Source: Mesonia ostreae (GTDB taxonomy: Bacteria > Bacteroidota > Bacteroidia > Flavobacteriales > Flavobacteriaceae). Taken from it: DNA of 64,000 nucleotides. The notes below the pieces were generated by a model. The model ran no database searches. It had not been told where the DNA came from and saw only the letters and a program-made list of their open reading frames with translations. Numbering within the stretch: the stretch's first letter is position 1; every line of letters begins with the position of its first letter. The position numbers and the translations under genes are program-made. The stretch covers positions 14,550 to 78,549 of the forward strand of contig NZ_JAVRBG010000016.1 in the NCBI RefSeq assembly GCF_031845265.1, given 5' to 3'. Shown here piece after piece: positions 42,771 through 52,284 of this stretch.

Positions 42771-43412
42771 TTATATTAAGTTTTTCAAGACCATCTTTAC
42801 TTCGCTAAGCATCATAGCTGTTGCTCCCCAAACCACATGACCATTCAGAAGAAATGCTGGCACATCTACATCTGTAGCATAAGAAGTGCTTAATCTTTTT
42901 TGCACTAAGCTAGAATCATTTAAAAAATCTTCTAGTTTCACTTCTAAGATTCGCTCTACTTCGGTTTCTTGTCTTACAAAGTTTGGAGTGTGATTGGTTA
43001 TTCCTATAAAAGGATGCACCCAAAAATTAGAAGGCGGTATATAGATTTTGGTAAGCGTTTTTAAAATATTAATATTCTCTGGGCGCACCCCCACTTCCTC
43101 ATAGGTTTCTCTAATTGCGGTGTCTTTTAAATCTTTATCTGTTAATTCAATTTTACCGCCAGGGAAACCAATTTGAGCAGAATGCACTCCTTTATATGTT
43201 TTTCTAAGAATGAGAACAATATGCGTTTCATTATTTTTATTAGGATAAAATAGAGCTAGAACTGCCGCTTTACGCGGATTCTTTTTAACCACATCCAACT
43301 CCCTTAATTCTTTGGTCCTAAAATTAGGTGACATTTCCATATGCGCTTTCTCCCCAAATAAATCAATTTTTTCTATTTTTGAAATAGATTTTTTAAATTC
43401 AGAAAATGTCAT
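42771..43412 (-). CDS. CoA pyrophosphatase, Nudix family
   Basis: A 213-residue Nudix hydrolase of the NudL/YeaB type, which cleaves CoA and its derivatives to phosphopantetheine and 3',5'-ADP. The Nudix box is GFPGGKIELTDKD continuing to AIRETYEEVGV, and the upstream family segment KAAVLALFYPN with LRKTYKGVHSAQIGFPGG is typical of CoA-specific members. The start ATG at 43412 overlaps the start codon region of the divergent cyclophilin gene (ATGTCAT shared), an odd arrangement. Confidence 0.9.
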   Translation of the reverse strand: MTFSEFKKSISKIEKIDLFGEKAHMEMSPNFRTKELRELDVVKKNPRKAAVLALFYPNKNNETHIVLILRKTYKGVHSAQIGFPGGKIELTDKDLKDTAIRETYEEVGVRPENINILKTLTKIYIPPSNFWVHPFIGITNHTPNFVRQETEVERILEVKLEDFLNDSSLVQKRLSTSYATDVDVPAFLLNGHVVWGATAMMLSEVKMVLKNLI

Positions 43413-44149
43413 CTAGATATTCCTTTATTATTGCGTTAATTCTCTTAATCAATCTTAGTTGTGAAGATACTAAATCTGAACAAAAAAAGATAGAGAAGAC
43501 AAAAATAGAACTTGAAAAAGAAAAAAAGCGGGATAGTCTTTTAAATGCTGTAAAAATACCTAAAGGCGGAAAGAATTTTAGTGTAGATTTAAATGAAATT
43601 GAAACTCTTGAGCAAGAAAAACTCATACCCTTCTTAACCCAATACGCAAAGGAGAACCCAGAAACCTTAGTAGAAATTTCCACTTCTTTTGGAAACATTA
43701 CAGTAAGATTATATAAAAATACACCGCTACATCGTGCTAATTTTCTAAGATTGGTGAAAATGGGTTATTTCGATACTTCCTTTTTTCATCGCGTCGCCAA
43801 AGATTTCGTCATTCAAGGTGGTAATAGTGATTTGGAAGAAACACACCAAGTAAGACACAAAGTAGGCTCCTATTTAATTCCCAATGAATTTAAAGTCCAA
43901 AACACACATCTACGTGGTGCCTTTTCTGCAGCGAAATATAGCGAACAAAATGTAAGTAAAGCTTCTTCCCCATTTGAGTTTTTTATTGTTCAAGGGGAAA
44001 ATGGCGCGCATCATTTAGACAATGACCATACTGTTTTTGGCAAAGTCATTAGCGGTATGGATGTGGTAGATAAAATAGCGCAAGTAGAAGTAGACCAAAG
44101 TGAATGGCCTAAGAAAAACATTACTATGAAAATTAAGGTGCTTCGTTAG
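43406..44149 (+). CDS. Cyclophilin-type peptidylprolyl isomerase lipoprotein
   Basis: A 247-residue lipoprotein (lipobox INLSC, Cys19) with a charged coiled linker at about 20-60 and a cyclophilin domain from about 90: VEISTSFGNITVRLYKNTPL, NFLRLVKMGYFDTSFFHRV, FVIQGGN and GAFSAAKYSEQN. It catalyses proline cis-trans isomerisation in the envelope and helps fold exported proteins. The start codon interleaves with that of the divergent Nudix gene, and its 3' end overlaps the convergent TRIC gene by 17 bp. Confidence 0.92.
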   Translation: MSSRYSFIIALILLINLSCEDTKSEQKKIEKTKIELEKEKKRDSLLNAVKIPKGGKNFSVDLNEIETLEQEKLIPFLTQYAKENPETLVEISTSFGNITVRLYKNTPLHRANFLRLVKMGYFDTSFFHRVAKDFVIQGGNSDLEETHQVRHKVGSYLIPNEFKVQNTHLRGAFSAAKYSEQNVSKASSPFEFFIVQGENGAHHLDNDHTVFGKVISGMDVVDKIAQVEVDQSEWPKKNITMKIKVLR

Positions 44150-44762
44150 ACTCTTCTTCTTTTCCGTAAACGGAAGGTAGCTGTAACTTGAAAATCACTG
44201 CGAGTAATCTTGCTAAAATTACCACGACTCCAGAAATGATGAAGGTTATATTTTGCGACAATCCCAATTTAACCAATACAAAGTAACTTACCCCTCCCAA
44301 AATACAAGCAGTAGCATAAATTTCCTTTCTGAAAATTACCGGAATCTCATTACATAAAATATCTCGAATTACCCCACCAAAACAAGCGCTCATAGTCCCA
44401 ATAGCAACACAAATCGCAGGAGGCAACCCAATAGAGATTGCTTTTTGAATTCCTACAACGGTATATAGACCTATCCCAATCGTATCAAACAAAAAAAGGG
44501 ATCTTCTTAAGTACACCAATTTACTTCTAAAAAGTGCAGCTACAATGGTGGTAATAAGAATCACGTGTACATAGGTTAGGTTGCGCATCCAAGTAACGGG
44601 GAAACCAATTAAAATATCTCTTAGGGTACCTCCACCTACCGCAGTTACAAAGGCAATAATTAAAATACCAAACGCATCCATCCGCTTTTTCATCGCCGTC
44701 AATACTCCTGAAATGGCGAACGCAACGGTTCCCAAAATGTCCATAATTAATAAGTAATCCAT
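44133..44762 (-). CDS. Trimeric intracellular cation (TRIC) channel family protein
   Basis: A 209-residue membrane protein with seven hydrophobic segments, formerly UPF0126 (YicG-like). It shows two repeats, each with a Gly-rich kink and Arg-Asp: AVGGGTLRDIL and CFGGVIRDILC. Prokaryotic TRIC homologues form trimeric potassium-permeable channels. It begins 1 bp before the upstream RDD gene's stop region, so the two are likely one transcript. The 3' end runs 17 bp into the convergent cyclophilin gene. Confidence 0.88.
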   Translation of the reverse strand: MDYLLIMDILGTVAFAISGVLTAMKKRMDAFGILIIAFVTAVGGGTLRDILIGFPVTWMRNLTYVHVILITTIVAALFRSKLVYLRRSLFLFDTIGIGLYTVVGIQKAISIGLPPAICVAIGTMSACFGGVIRDILCNEIPVIFRKEIYATACILGGVSYFVLVKLGLSQNITFIISGVVVILARLLAVIFKLQLPSVYGKEEESNEAP

Positions 44763-45476
44763 CTACTGCTGGGTATAAAAATTATAATCTAAAATAATAG
44801 TATCGATAAACATAAGAGGTTTTTCATCTAAGCTAATCTGCATCATTTGAGATGATTTTTTGGCTAAGGCTAAAATTACCGCATGCTTTTGTTCTCTTTT
44901 CGCCTTTTGAAATATGTTCTTGATTTGCTGCATCTCTTCATCAGAAAATACGGTCACCTGTGGATATTTGGGCTGATACCCGTCTGGCAGCGATGCCATT
45001 AAGGTATGGTGAACCGTTATTTTTTGTTTTTCAGAAATAACCGTTGTTGTGGCTGCAATATCTCCCAAGCGTTGCCCCTTAGAATTAAATAAAAAAGCAA
45101 ATACAGCAACCGCGCCAGTGGTAAACGTAATATCTATCATTCGCAGCAACCAGCGAATGGCATAGTTAGAAAAAGCAGGTTTTGAGCCATCTAATTTAAC
45201 TACCCGAATATGCATAGCTGCTTTTCCCAAAGATTGCCCATTGTTAAAGGTTTCCATTAACAAATGGTATAAAAACATAGGCAAACCTATCACCACCATA
45301 TAGATCCATTCGTTTTCACGCCCTAAGCCTAAACTTGAAACCGCTATTCCTGTTAAAAGACCATAGGCAATGATAATTAATGTATCTATTAAAAATGCCA
45401 AGATACGTTCTCCTAAGTTGGCGATATTTTGATATATCTCCACATTTTGAGCAGTTTCAATTTGATAGTTATCCAT
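44763..45476 (-). CDS. RDD family membrane protein
   Basis: A 237-residue protein whose first ~150 residues form an RDD domain with three or four membrane helices: LGERILAFLIDTLIIIAYGL carries the Arg and Asp of the name. A cytoplasmic C-terminal part of about 85 residues follows. It is divergent from the SpoIIM gene by 35 bp. RDD and SpoIIM genes commonly accompany MoxR/DUF58 clusters in Bacteroidota, so it probably belongs functionally to the operon on the other strand. Confidence 0.88.
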   Translation of the reverse strand: MDNYQIETAQNVEIYQNIANLGERILAFLIDTLIIIAYGLLTGIAVSSLGLGRENEWIYMVVIGLPMFLYHLLMETFNNGQSLGKAAMHIRVVKLDGSKPAFSNYAIRWLLRMIDITFTTGAVAVFAFLFNSKGQRLGDIAATTTVISEKQKITVHHTLMASLPDGYQPKYPQVTVFSDEEMQQIKNIFQKAKREQKHAVILALAKKSSQMMQISLDEKPLMFIDTIILDYNFYTQQ

Positions 45477-45511
45477 TTAATATGTTTCTTTGGTAATCTT
45501 AATTTTTAATT

Positions 45512-46477
45512 ATGCGTGAGGCTGCTTTTGTAAAGCAAAATAAGGACAAATGGGTAACATTTGAAAATGTTATTGACAATAATGCAAAAATTTCACCCGA
45601 TGAACTTTCCGCTTTATATATTGAAATCACAGATCATTTAAGTTACGCGCAAACTTTCTACCCAAAAAGTAAAACATTACTTTACCTTAATTCTTTATCC
45701 GCGAAAGCGCATCAAAAGATTTATAAGACTAAAAAAGAGTCGAAAGGAAGAATATTTTCATTTTTTTTGAAGGAATTTCCAGAACAATTTTACCTACATC
45801 AAAAGCAATTATTGATTAGTTTCTTGGTTTTTGCGCTATTTTGTATCGTAGGTGCGTATTCTGCTGCCAATGAGCAAGCTTTTGTACGCTCTATTTTGGG
45901 AGATGCCTATGTTAATATGACTTTAGATAACATAGATAAAGGCGATCCCATGCGCGTTTATAAAGAAATGCAAGAGATGAATATGTTTTTGGGAATTACT
46001 ATTAATAATATTCGGGTAGGCTTAATGGCCTATGTTCTCGGCATCTTTTTAGGTCTAGGCACTTTATATGTATTGATGAAAAATGCGATTATGTTGGGTT
46101 CTTTTCAATACTTTTTTTACGACAAAGGTTTGTTGTGGGAGTCTGTAAGAACCATTTGGATTCATGGAACCATAGAAATCTCTGTAATTATTGTTGCTGG
46201 TTGCGCAGGTCTTGTGGTGGGAAAAAGTATTCTTTTTCCTGGAACTTACACCCGACTTCAATCTTTTATTAACGGAATAAAAGACGGACTGAAAATTATC
46301 ATCAGTACAATTCCATTTTTTATAATTGCCGGTTTTTTAGAAGGATTTGTAACGCGCCAAACCCAAATGCCAGACTGGTTAGCAATTTTTATAATTGCTG
46401 CATCCTTATTTTTAATTGTTTACTATTATATTATCTATCCTATTCAACTTCATAAAAAACAACTAAAGCATGTTTGA
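45512..46477 (+). CDS. Stage II sporulation protein M (SpoIIM/DUF95) family protein
   Basis: A 321-residue membrane protein. The N-terminal 90 residues are cytoplasmic and helical; six membrane segments follow, with the DUF95 motif NNIRVGLMAYVLGIFLGLGT and HGTIEISVIIVAGCAGLVVG. The organism does not sporulate, so the name reflects only the family. It heads a six-gene operon (this gene, a membrane protein, DUF4129, DUF4350, MoxR, DUF58) and overlaps the next gene by 8 bp. Confidence 0.9.
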   Translation: MREAAFVKQNKDKWVTFENVIDNNAKISPDELSALYIEITDHLSYAQTFYPKSKTLLYLNSLSAKAHQKIYKTKKESKGRIFSFFLKEFPEQFYLHQKQLLISFLVFALFCIVGAYSAANEQAFVRSILGDAYVNMTLDNIDKGDPMRVYKEMQEMNMFLGITINNIRVGLMAYVLGIFLGLGTLYVLMKNAIMLGSFQYFFYDKGLLWESVRTIWIHGTIEISVIIVAGCAGLVVGKSILFPGTYTRLQSFINGIKDGLKIIISTIPFFIIAGFLEGFVTRQTQMPDWLAIFIIAASLFLIVYYYIIYPIQLHKKQLKHV

Positions 46478-47363
46478 TTCCTACATACAATTTAAGAAAG
46501 AAAGAGAGATTGGAGAAATTCTAAGCGATACCTTCAAATTTATAAGAGAGAATGTAAAGCCTTTATTTAAAGTGCTTTTAAGTACCGTGGCGATCCCTTT
46601 TATCATTTTGATTTTTGCGATTACCTATTACACCTATTCTACAAGTCAGCAAAGCTTCGATCTTATTTCTATTATGAACGGTTCTGATGATTTTTCTAAC
46701 GGATTAGCAGATTTTTATTCTTCTATCTTTCTAGGTTCTCTTATTTTGCTCGTTGCTTCTGCTATATTTTATGCTTTTCTAGTGAGCGCTATTCATTATG
46801 CCGTAAAATCCTATATAAAAAATGAAGGAGTTATTGTGATTGAAAAGGTGAGCATCGCTGTAAAAGAGAATTGGCTTAATTACTTAGGAATGAGTTTTCT
46901 AATAGGGATTTTAAGTTTTGTAGGTTTTATGCTCTGTTTTTTACCAGGCATCTATATTGGCGTAGTACTTACTTTTATGTATTCTATTTATGCGTTTGAT
47001 AATTTAAGCATTGGAGAATCTTTCTCGTATTCCTTTCAATTGATAAAAAACAACTGGTGGATGTCGTTTTTAGCTATGTTGATTACGTATATTTTGGTCT
47101 ATATTCTTAGCCTTATTTTTCAATTACCAGCTATCATTTATATGTTTGTAAAAGGTTTTACGATGTCTCAAGAAGGAAGTCTTAGCGATCCTAGTTCTAT
47201 GTTTGACTGGGGTTACGTGATTCTAACTACCATTTCTAGTATTGGTCAATATTTATTTTACATCATCTTTGTTGTAGCCTGTATTTTCATCTATTTTAAC
47301 CTTAATGAAAAGAAAAATCAATCTGGTACTTATGAAGAAATTGAAAGCTTAGGAAACCAATAA
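46470..47363 (+). CDS. Polytopic membrane protein of the MoxR/DUF58 operon
   Basis: A 297-residue protein with about six membrane segments. The N-terminus REIGEILSDTFKFIRENVKP and repeated helix pairs recall the glycerophosphoryl diester phosphodiesterase membrane domain and DUF4013-like proteins. It overlaps the SpoIIM gene and lies 3 bp before the DUF4129 gene. No catalytic residues are apparent; a structural role in the membrane complex is the likely reading. Confidence 0.75.
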   Translation: MFDSYIQFKKEREIGEILSDTFKFIRENVKPLFKVLLSTVAIPFIILIFAITYYTYSTSQQSFDLISIMNGSDDFSNGLADFYSSIFLGSLILLVASAIFYAFLVSAIHYAVKSYIKNEGVIVIEKVSIAVKENWLNYLGMSFLIGILSFVGFMLCFLPGIYIGVVLTFMYSIYAFDNLSIGESFSYSFQLIKNNWWMSFLAMLITYILVYILSLIFQLPAIIYMFVKGFTMSQEGSLSDPSSMFDWGYVILTTISSIGQYLFYIIFVVACIFIYFNLNEKKNQSGTYEEIESLGNQ

Positions 47364-47366
47364 ACC

Positions 47367-48131
47367 ATGCGGCAGCTACTCTTTATTCTTCTTTTTTGTG
47401 CGATATCTAGCTTTTCGGTACAAGCGGAAACCTTAGTCAAAAACGATTCTATTAAAGAAGTAACCTATGACAAGAGAGAAAATGTAACTCCTGTAAATTT
47501 TCAGAAAGAAAGCTTAGAGAAATATAAAGAACAAGATGCGTTTAACTATTTAGAAGAAGAGCAAGTAGAAAGCTGGTGGAGCAATTTTAAGCGCTGGCTT
47601 TTTAATATTTTTGATACGATTTGGAATTATCTTTTCGGCGATTTAGAAGCCAAAGGATTTGTAGGATTTTTACTGAAATCTATTCCTTACTTAGTTATTG
47701 GTGGTATTATAGCCCTCATCGTTTGGCTTTTTATCAAACTAAATCCTGGAAAAGGTTTGGGTACTAAAAATAAGGAGCAAGAAGTTTTCTTATCGGAAGA
47801 GCAAGAAATCATAGAGAATAAAAATATTGAAGCGCTCATTGAGGAAGCCATCGCAAATGGCGATTTAAGATTAGCCGTACGGTTTTACTACCTTCTTATT
47901 TTAAGAGAACTAAAAGACAATCAGCTGATTGCGTACGAGCAAGAAAAAACAAATGAAGATTACCTGAAGGAAATCAAATCAGACCAACTTAGCAATCCTT
48001 TTGAAAAACTAACCCACTTGTACGATTTTGTATGGTATGGAAATTTCTCTATCAATTCGCAGCAATACAAAACTGCAGAGGAAGATTTTTTAACGCTAAA
48101 ACAGCAAATTAATTCTCCTTCGCATGACTAA
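47367..48131 (+). CDS. DUF4129 domain protein
   Basis: A 254-residue protein with signal peptide (residues 1-20), a periplasmic segment, one membrane helix at about 99-121 (SIPYLVIGGIIALIVWLFIK) and a cytoplasmic DUF4129 domain (LRLAVRFYYLLILRELKDN, LTHLYDFVWYGNF). In other bacteria DUF4129 is linked to transglutaminase/MoxR clusters. It overlaps the DUF4350 gene by 8 bp. Confidence 0.85.
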   Translation: MRQLLFILLFCAISSFSVQAETLVKNDSIKEVTYDKRENVTPVNFQKESLEKYKEQDAFNYLEEEQVESWWSNFKRWLFNIFDTIWNYLFGDLEAKGFVGFLLKSIPYLVIGGIIALIVWLFIKLNPGKGLGTKNKEQEVFLSEEQEIIENKNIEALIEEAIANGDLRLAVRFYYLLILRELKDNQLIAYEQEKTNEDYLKEIKSDQLSNPFEKLTHLYDFVWYGNFSINSQQYKTAEEDFLTLKQQINSPSHD

Positions 48132-49329
48132 GCGTTATAAAATATTATTAGGAGTCTTGATTCTCCTATTGGGTTCTTTGGTTTTTTTTGAAGCCAATCA
48201 AAAAGAGCCTGTCAATTGGTTTCCCTCCTACTCCAACAAAGATAAAATTCCTTTAGGAACATTTGTTTTCTTTCAGGAACTAGAAAAAAAGGTCTCCAAT
48301 TTAGAAGAAATTAACGTACCGCCTTTTGAATTTTTAAAATACGGCGGAATTGAGTCAGGAACCTATTTCTTTATAGGAAACTCTTTAATGTTTGATAAAG
48401 CCGAAGCAAAACAATTACTGAATTGGGTAGACAAAGGGAATACGCTTTTCGTAGCAAGTAACAATATTGGCAGCACTCTTTTAGACACCTTAAAACTGAG
48501 TCAGAAGAGCCGAGTTAGAAAAAACGGATTGGAAAATTTTCCGCAGTATAACTTAGTGAATCCTCAATTAATATCAGATTCGTTACACACTTTTCAGAAA
48601 GATAAAGAAATTGTCCATTTTAATGAGATAGATACGCTTAATCAACGCGTTTTAGGCTTGGTAAAGATTAAAGACGAAAACCTAAAAGAACCTGAAGATT
48701 TTATCAATTTTATAGAAGCTCCGTTTGGAAAAGGCAACATATTAATTCATTCGTCTCCAGAAGTATTCAGTAATTTTTTCTTACTTTCTAAGGGACAGCA
48801 ATACAGGTATACTCAAAAAGTACTTTCCTATTTAGATATGAATGCCGCTCATTTTTATTGGGACAACCATTATTCTGGAGGAAAAACCTTCAATACTTCG
48901 CCGCTTTATATTTTGCTCAACAATAAGTATTTAAAATGGTCCTATTATTTTATATTGATTGGAGCTATTGTATTTGTACTTTTTGAAGGGAAAAGGAAGC
49001 AAAAAAGCATTCCGATAAGAAATCCGTTAAAGAATAAAACCTATGAATACACCCAAACCATTGCAGGAATGTATTTAGAAAGAAATGATCATACTGGCAT
49101 TGCGCATAAAATGATCGATCAATTTTACTTAGATTTAAGACAAAAATACCATATCAATACTCAAGCGAGCAATACCAATTTAATTAGCGATATTGCTCAT
49201 AAAACAGATCATCCCTATGAAGATGTAAAAGAACTTATAGACTATTTACAACTTCAGCAACAAAATACTGCGATTTCTAAAGAAGAACTCAAAGAAATCA
49301 ATTATAGAATTACCAACTTCAAACCCTAA
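48124..49329 (+). CDS. DUF4350 domain protein
   Basis: A 401-residue protein with an N-terminal membrane helix (residues 5-22), a periplasmic DUF4350 domain (SNKDKIPLGTFVFFQELEKK, GTYFFIGNSLMFDKAEAKQL, WVDKGNTLFVASNN) that resembles a GATase-like fold, a second membrane helix at about 277-293, and a cytoplasmic tail. It connects the DUF4129 and MoxR genes in the operon. Function unknown; the domain probably binds a periplasmic ligand or partner. Confidence 0.85.
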   Translation: MTKRYKILLGVLILLLGSLVFFEANQKEPVNWFPSYSNKDKIPLGTFVFFQELEKKVSNLEEINVPPFEFLKYGGIESGTYFFIGNSLMFDKAEAKQLLNWVDKGNTLFVASNNIGSTLLDTLKLSQKSRVRKNGLENFPQYNLVNPQLISDSLHTFQKDKEIVHFNEIDTLNQRVLGLVKIKDENLKEPEDFINFIEAPFGKGNILIHSSPEVFSNFFLLSKGQQYRYTQKVLSYLDMNAAHFYWDNHYSGGKTFNTSPLYILLNNKYLKWSYYFILIGAIVFVLFEGKRKQKSIPIRNPLKNKTYEYTQTIAGMYLERNDHTGIAHKMIDQFYLDLRQKYHINTQASNTNLISDIAHKTDHPYEDVKELIDYLQLQQQNTAISKEELKEINYRITNFKP

Positions 49330-49336
49330 TTTTTGA

Positions 49337-50356
49337 ATGGAAAACGAGGCAACATCACCAGAGAATAATTTAGAAAAAGAACAATCTATCCAGTTTGATA
49401 ACCGGCTTAATTTGGAGCAATTAAAACAAGCGGTAGAAAGTTTAAAGGCACAATTGGCGAAAGTAATTATTGGTCAAGAAAACTTTATAGAACTTCTAAT
49501 CGTAGGTCTTTTGGCAGAAGGGCACGTTTTGATTGAAGGAGTGCCAGGGATTGCAAAAACCATTACGGCGAAGCTTTTTGCAAAATCGATTAAAACTGAA
49601 TTTAATAGAATTCAATTTACACCAGATTTGATGCCGAGTGATGTCTTGGGAACGTCTATTTTAAATTCGACGAGTTCTAATTTTGAGTTTAAACCCGGAC
49701 CTATTTTCTCGAATATCGTTTTGATTGATGAAATTAACCGGGCGCCGGCAAAAACCCAAGCTGCTCTCTTCGAAGTTATGGAAGAACGCCAAGTAACCAT
49801 GGACGGAAAGGAGTATAAAATGGATCCTCCTTTTATGGTTCTTGCCACACAAAACCCCATAGAACAAGAAGGGACGTATGCTTTACCCGAAGCACAACTG
49901 GATCGTTTTATATTTAAAATAAAAGTAGAGTATCCTAATTTGGAACAAGAGGTAGAGATTTTAAAATCTCACCACCAAAGAAAAGAGAAAAAACCTTTAG
50001 ATTTAATTGAAGCTGTACTAACTCCAGAATTGCTAAATACGTTTAGAAGTCAGGTTCACGAGGTAGTGATCGAAGAAAAAATCATCAACTACATTGCAGA
50101 AATTGTTAGTAGAACGAGAAATCATTCCCATTTATTTTTAGGAGCATCACCAAGAGCCTCTATTGCGATTATGAATGCTTCTAAAGCTTACGCTGCGGTC
50201 TACGGAAGAGATTTTGTAATCCCTGAAGATGTAAAAAAAGTATTAAATCCCGTATTAAGACACCGAATTATTCTTTCTCCAGAAAGAGAAATGGAAGGCA
50301 TGACTACTGAAAATGTAGTGGAAATGATTACCAAATCTATTGAAATCCCAAGGTAA
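49337..50356 (+). CDS. MoxR-family AAA+ ATPase
   Basis: A 339-residue AAA+ protein. Walker A is EGVPGIAKT near residue 67, Walker B is IVLIDEINRAPAKTQ near 130, and sensor 1 is VLATQNPIEQEGTYALPEAQ near 170; the lid domain contains GASPRASIAIM. MoxR proteins are chaperone-like ATPases that activate partner proteins, typically the von Willebrand-type/DUF58 protein encoded next, here 2 bp downstream. Confidence 0.95.
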   Translation: MENEATSPENNLEKEQSIQFDNRLNLEQLKQAVESLKAQLAKVIIGQENFIELLIVGLLAEGHVLIEGVPGIAKTITAKLFAKSIKTEFNRIQFTPDLMPSDVLGTSILNSTSSNFEFKPGPIFSNIVLIDEINRAPAKTQAALFEVMEERQVTMDGKEYKMDPPFMVLATQNPIEQEGTYALPEAQLDRFIFKIKVEYPNLEQEVEILKSHHQRKEKKPLDLIEAVLTPELLNTFRSQVHEVVIEEKIINYIAEIVSRTRNHSHLFLGASPRASIAIMNASKAYAAVYGRDFVIPEDVKKVLNPVLRHRIILSPEREMEGMTTENVVEMITKSIEIPR

Positions 50357-50358
50357 GC

Positions 50359-51690
50359 GTGATTCAGTTTTTTAAATCTTTATATTTTCATACCCGCTTC
50401 TTCCTTGCGATAGGCGTTTTTGCTGTGCTATTTTTAGTCAGTTATTGGCTTACGCCCATGTATGCTTATGTATGGTTATTAGCTTTAGCTTTTTTACTAC
50501 TCACCTTAGCAGATATGGTGCTGCTTTTTAAGCAAAATAGCTTAAAAGCCGAGCGCATTCTACCCGACAAATTCTCGAATAGTGACCTTAATTCAGTAAA
50601 TATAGAGCTTCAGAGTAAAGCTTCCGTAAAGGTAAACGTAGAGCTTATTGAAGAGATTCCAGTGCAGTTCCAAAAGAGATATTTTTTAAAAACAGTTTCT
50701 ATTCCGCCAAGGAAAAAAATAAGTACCTCCTATGGATTAAGACCAGTAGAACGCGGCGAATATGTCTTTGGCAATTTAAATGCATATGTTTCGTCTCCTA
50801 TCAACCTAATTAAAAGAAGATATACCTTTAATAAGGATCAAATGGTAAAAGTGTTTCCTTCTTTTATTCAAATGAAGAAATACGATTTCTTGGCAATTGA
50901 CAACCGAATTTCTCAAATAGGTCTTAAAAAAATAAGACGTATTGGTCATACGATGGAGTTTGAACAAATTAAAGAATATGTGCAAGGAGATGATATAAGA
51001 ACCATTAACTGGAAGGCAACTGCCAAGCATCAAGGGATTATGGTGAATCAATACCAAGATGAAAAATCTCAACCTATTTATTCTATTATCGATACAAGTA
51101 GAGTGATGAAAATGCCTTTTGATGAGCTTAAATTGGTAGATTATGCGATTAATAGCACTTTGGCTTTTTCTAATATTGCACTTAAGAAAAAAGACAAAGT
51201 AGGTATGCTTAGCTTTTCTCATAAGATTGGTAACTATTTACCTGCCAGCAGTAAAATGACTCAGCTGCAACTTATTTTAAATCAGTTATACAACGTAGAC
51301 ACTAAGTTTTTAGACAGTGATTTTGGGTTATTATATGCGCATTTAAAGAGAAAAATTACCCAGCGTAGTCTATTGATGCTTTACACCAACTTCGAGCATA
51401 TTTCTTCTTTACAACGACAACTCCCCTACTTAAAAGCCATTTCTAAAAAGCATGTGTTGGTGGTAATTTTCTTTAAAAATACAGAGTTGGAAAAATTTAG
51501 CGAGGAAGACCCAGAAAATTTATCTAGCATTTACGAGCAAACCATCGCCAACCAGTTTAAGAACGATAAATATTTTATGGCTAAAGAATTAGAAAAACAT
51601 GGCATACAGACCATATTAACTGCCCCAAACGACCTTTCTATCAATACCATAAATAAGTATTTAGAAATTAAAGCCAGGGGTCTTTTATAG
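50359..51690 (+). CDS. DUF58 domain protein
   Basis: A 443-residue protein with two N-terminal membrane helices (about 14-32 and 35-54), a beta-rich section (about 70-170), and the DUF58 region with EYVQGDDIRTINWKATAKHQ near residue 215 and a vWA-like fold with YSIIDTSRVM instead of a canonical DxSxS MIDAS motif. It is the usual partner of MoxR and ends the operon. No terminator hairpin is evident before the DUF2141 pseudogene. Confidence 0.9.
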   Translation: MIQFFKSLYFHTRFFLAIGVFAVLFLVSYWLTPMYAYVWLLALAFLLLTLADMVLLFKQNSLKAERILPDKFSNSDLNSVNIELQSKASVKVNVELIEEIPVQFQKRYFLKTVSIPPRKKISTSYGLRPVERGEYVFGNLNAYVSSPINLIKRRYTFNKDQMVKVFPSFIQMKKYDFLAIDNRISQIGLKKIRRIGHTMEFEQIKEYVQGDDIRTINWKATAKHQGIMVNQYQDEKSQPIYSIIDTSRVMKMPFDELKLVDYAINSTLAFSNIALKKKDKVGMLSFSHKIGNYLPASSKMTQLQLILNQLYNVDTKFLDSDFGLLYAHLKRKITQRSLLMLYTNFEHISSLQRQLPYLKAISKKHVLVVIFFKNTELEKFSEEDPENLSSIYEQTIANQFKNDKYFMAKELEKHGIQTILTAPNDLSINTINKYLEIKARGLL

Positions 51691-51792
51691 AATAGCTTAC
51701 AGTTCATTCTTCTCTTATTACAGTTGAGTTCTTACAATATTTTATAACTTAGGATATGTTTTACTTTGTGCTACAATCTAAAAACTCAACTT

Positions 51793-52206
51793 ATGAAAAC
51801 TTTATTTTTACTTTTGTTAATGGCAGTTTCTCAGCAGATTACTGCGCAAGGGACCGCAACCATGAACATCATTATTGAGAATATCGCTAATGATGATGGA
51901 GAAATTCTTTTAGGTATGTCCACAGGAAGGTTTTATGAAGACCAAACCGGATTTTTCTGCAACTTCTAAAATTAAGGATGGTAAAGCGATCATAACTTTT
52001 AAAGATGTTCCTTACGGCAGCTATGCTATCTCTTCTTTTCATGATAAAACGGAAATAAACAAATGGACTTTTAATCCAGCGGAATGCCTAAAGAGAGATA
52101 CGGGGTTTCAAACAATCCTGTATTGGTGGGACCTCCTACTTGGGAGGATGCCAAATTTGAAGTAAAAACAACGGTAAAAGAAGTGACTATTAAGTTTCAA
52201 GTATAA
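51793..52206 (+). pseudogene. DUF2141 domain protein, broken by frameshifts
   Basis: A signal peptide (MKTLFLLLLMAVSQQITAQ) and the DUF2141 start MNIIIENIANDDGEILLGMS are in one frame, which stops at 51969. The continuation DFSATSKIKDGKAIITFKD with VPYGSYAISSFHD is in a second frame, and the C-terminal part GMPKERYGVSNNPVLVGPP with TWEDAKFEV, ending at 52206, is in a third. An extra base near 51944, a lost base near 52045 and an in-frame TAA just before the GMPKE part explain this. Intact relatives are about 140-residue exported proteins. Either a decayed gene or sequencing errors. Confidence 0.8.
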
Positions 52207-52257
52207 GAAAATCTTATATTTTTAGAAAACATTAATAAATTTATCTGATGGTATAAG

Positions 52258-52265
52258 TATCTTTG
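52258..52265 (+). promoter_or_regulatory. -7 element of oxyR
   Basis: TATCTTTG matches TAnnTTTG and lies 19 bp before the oxyR ATG. The -33 half is not clear. Confidence 0.5.
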
Positions 52266-52284
52266 CTTTATAAAGCTTTTTACT

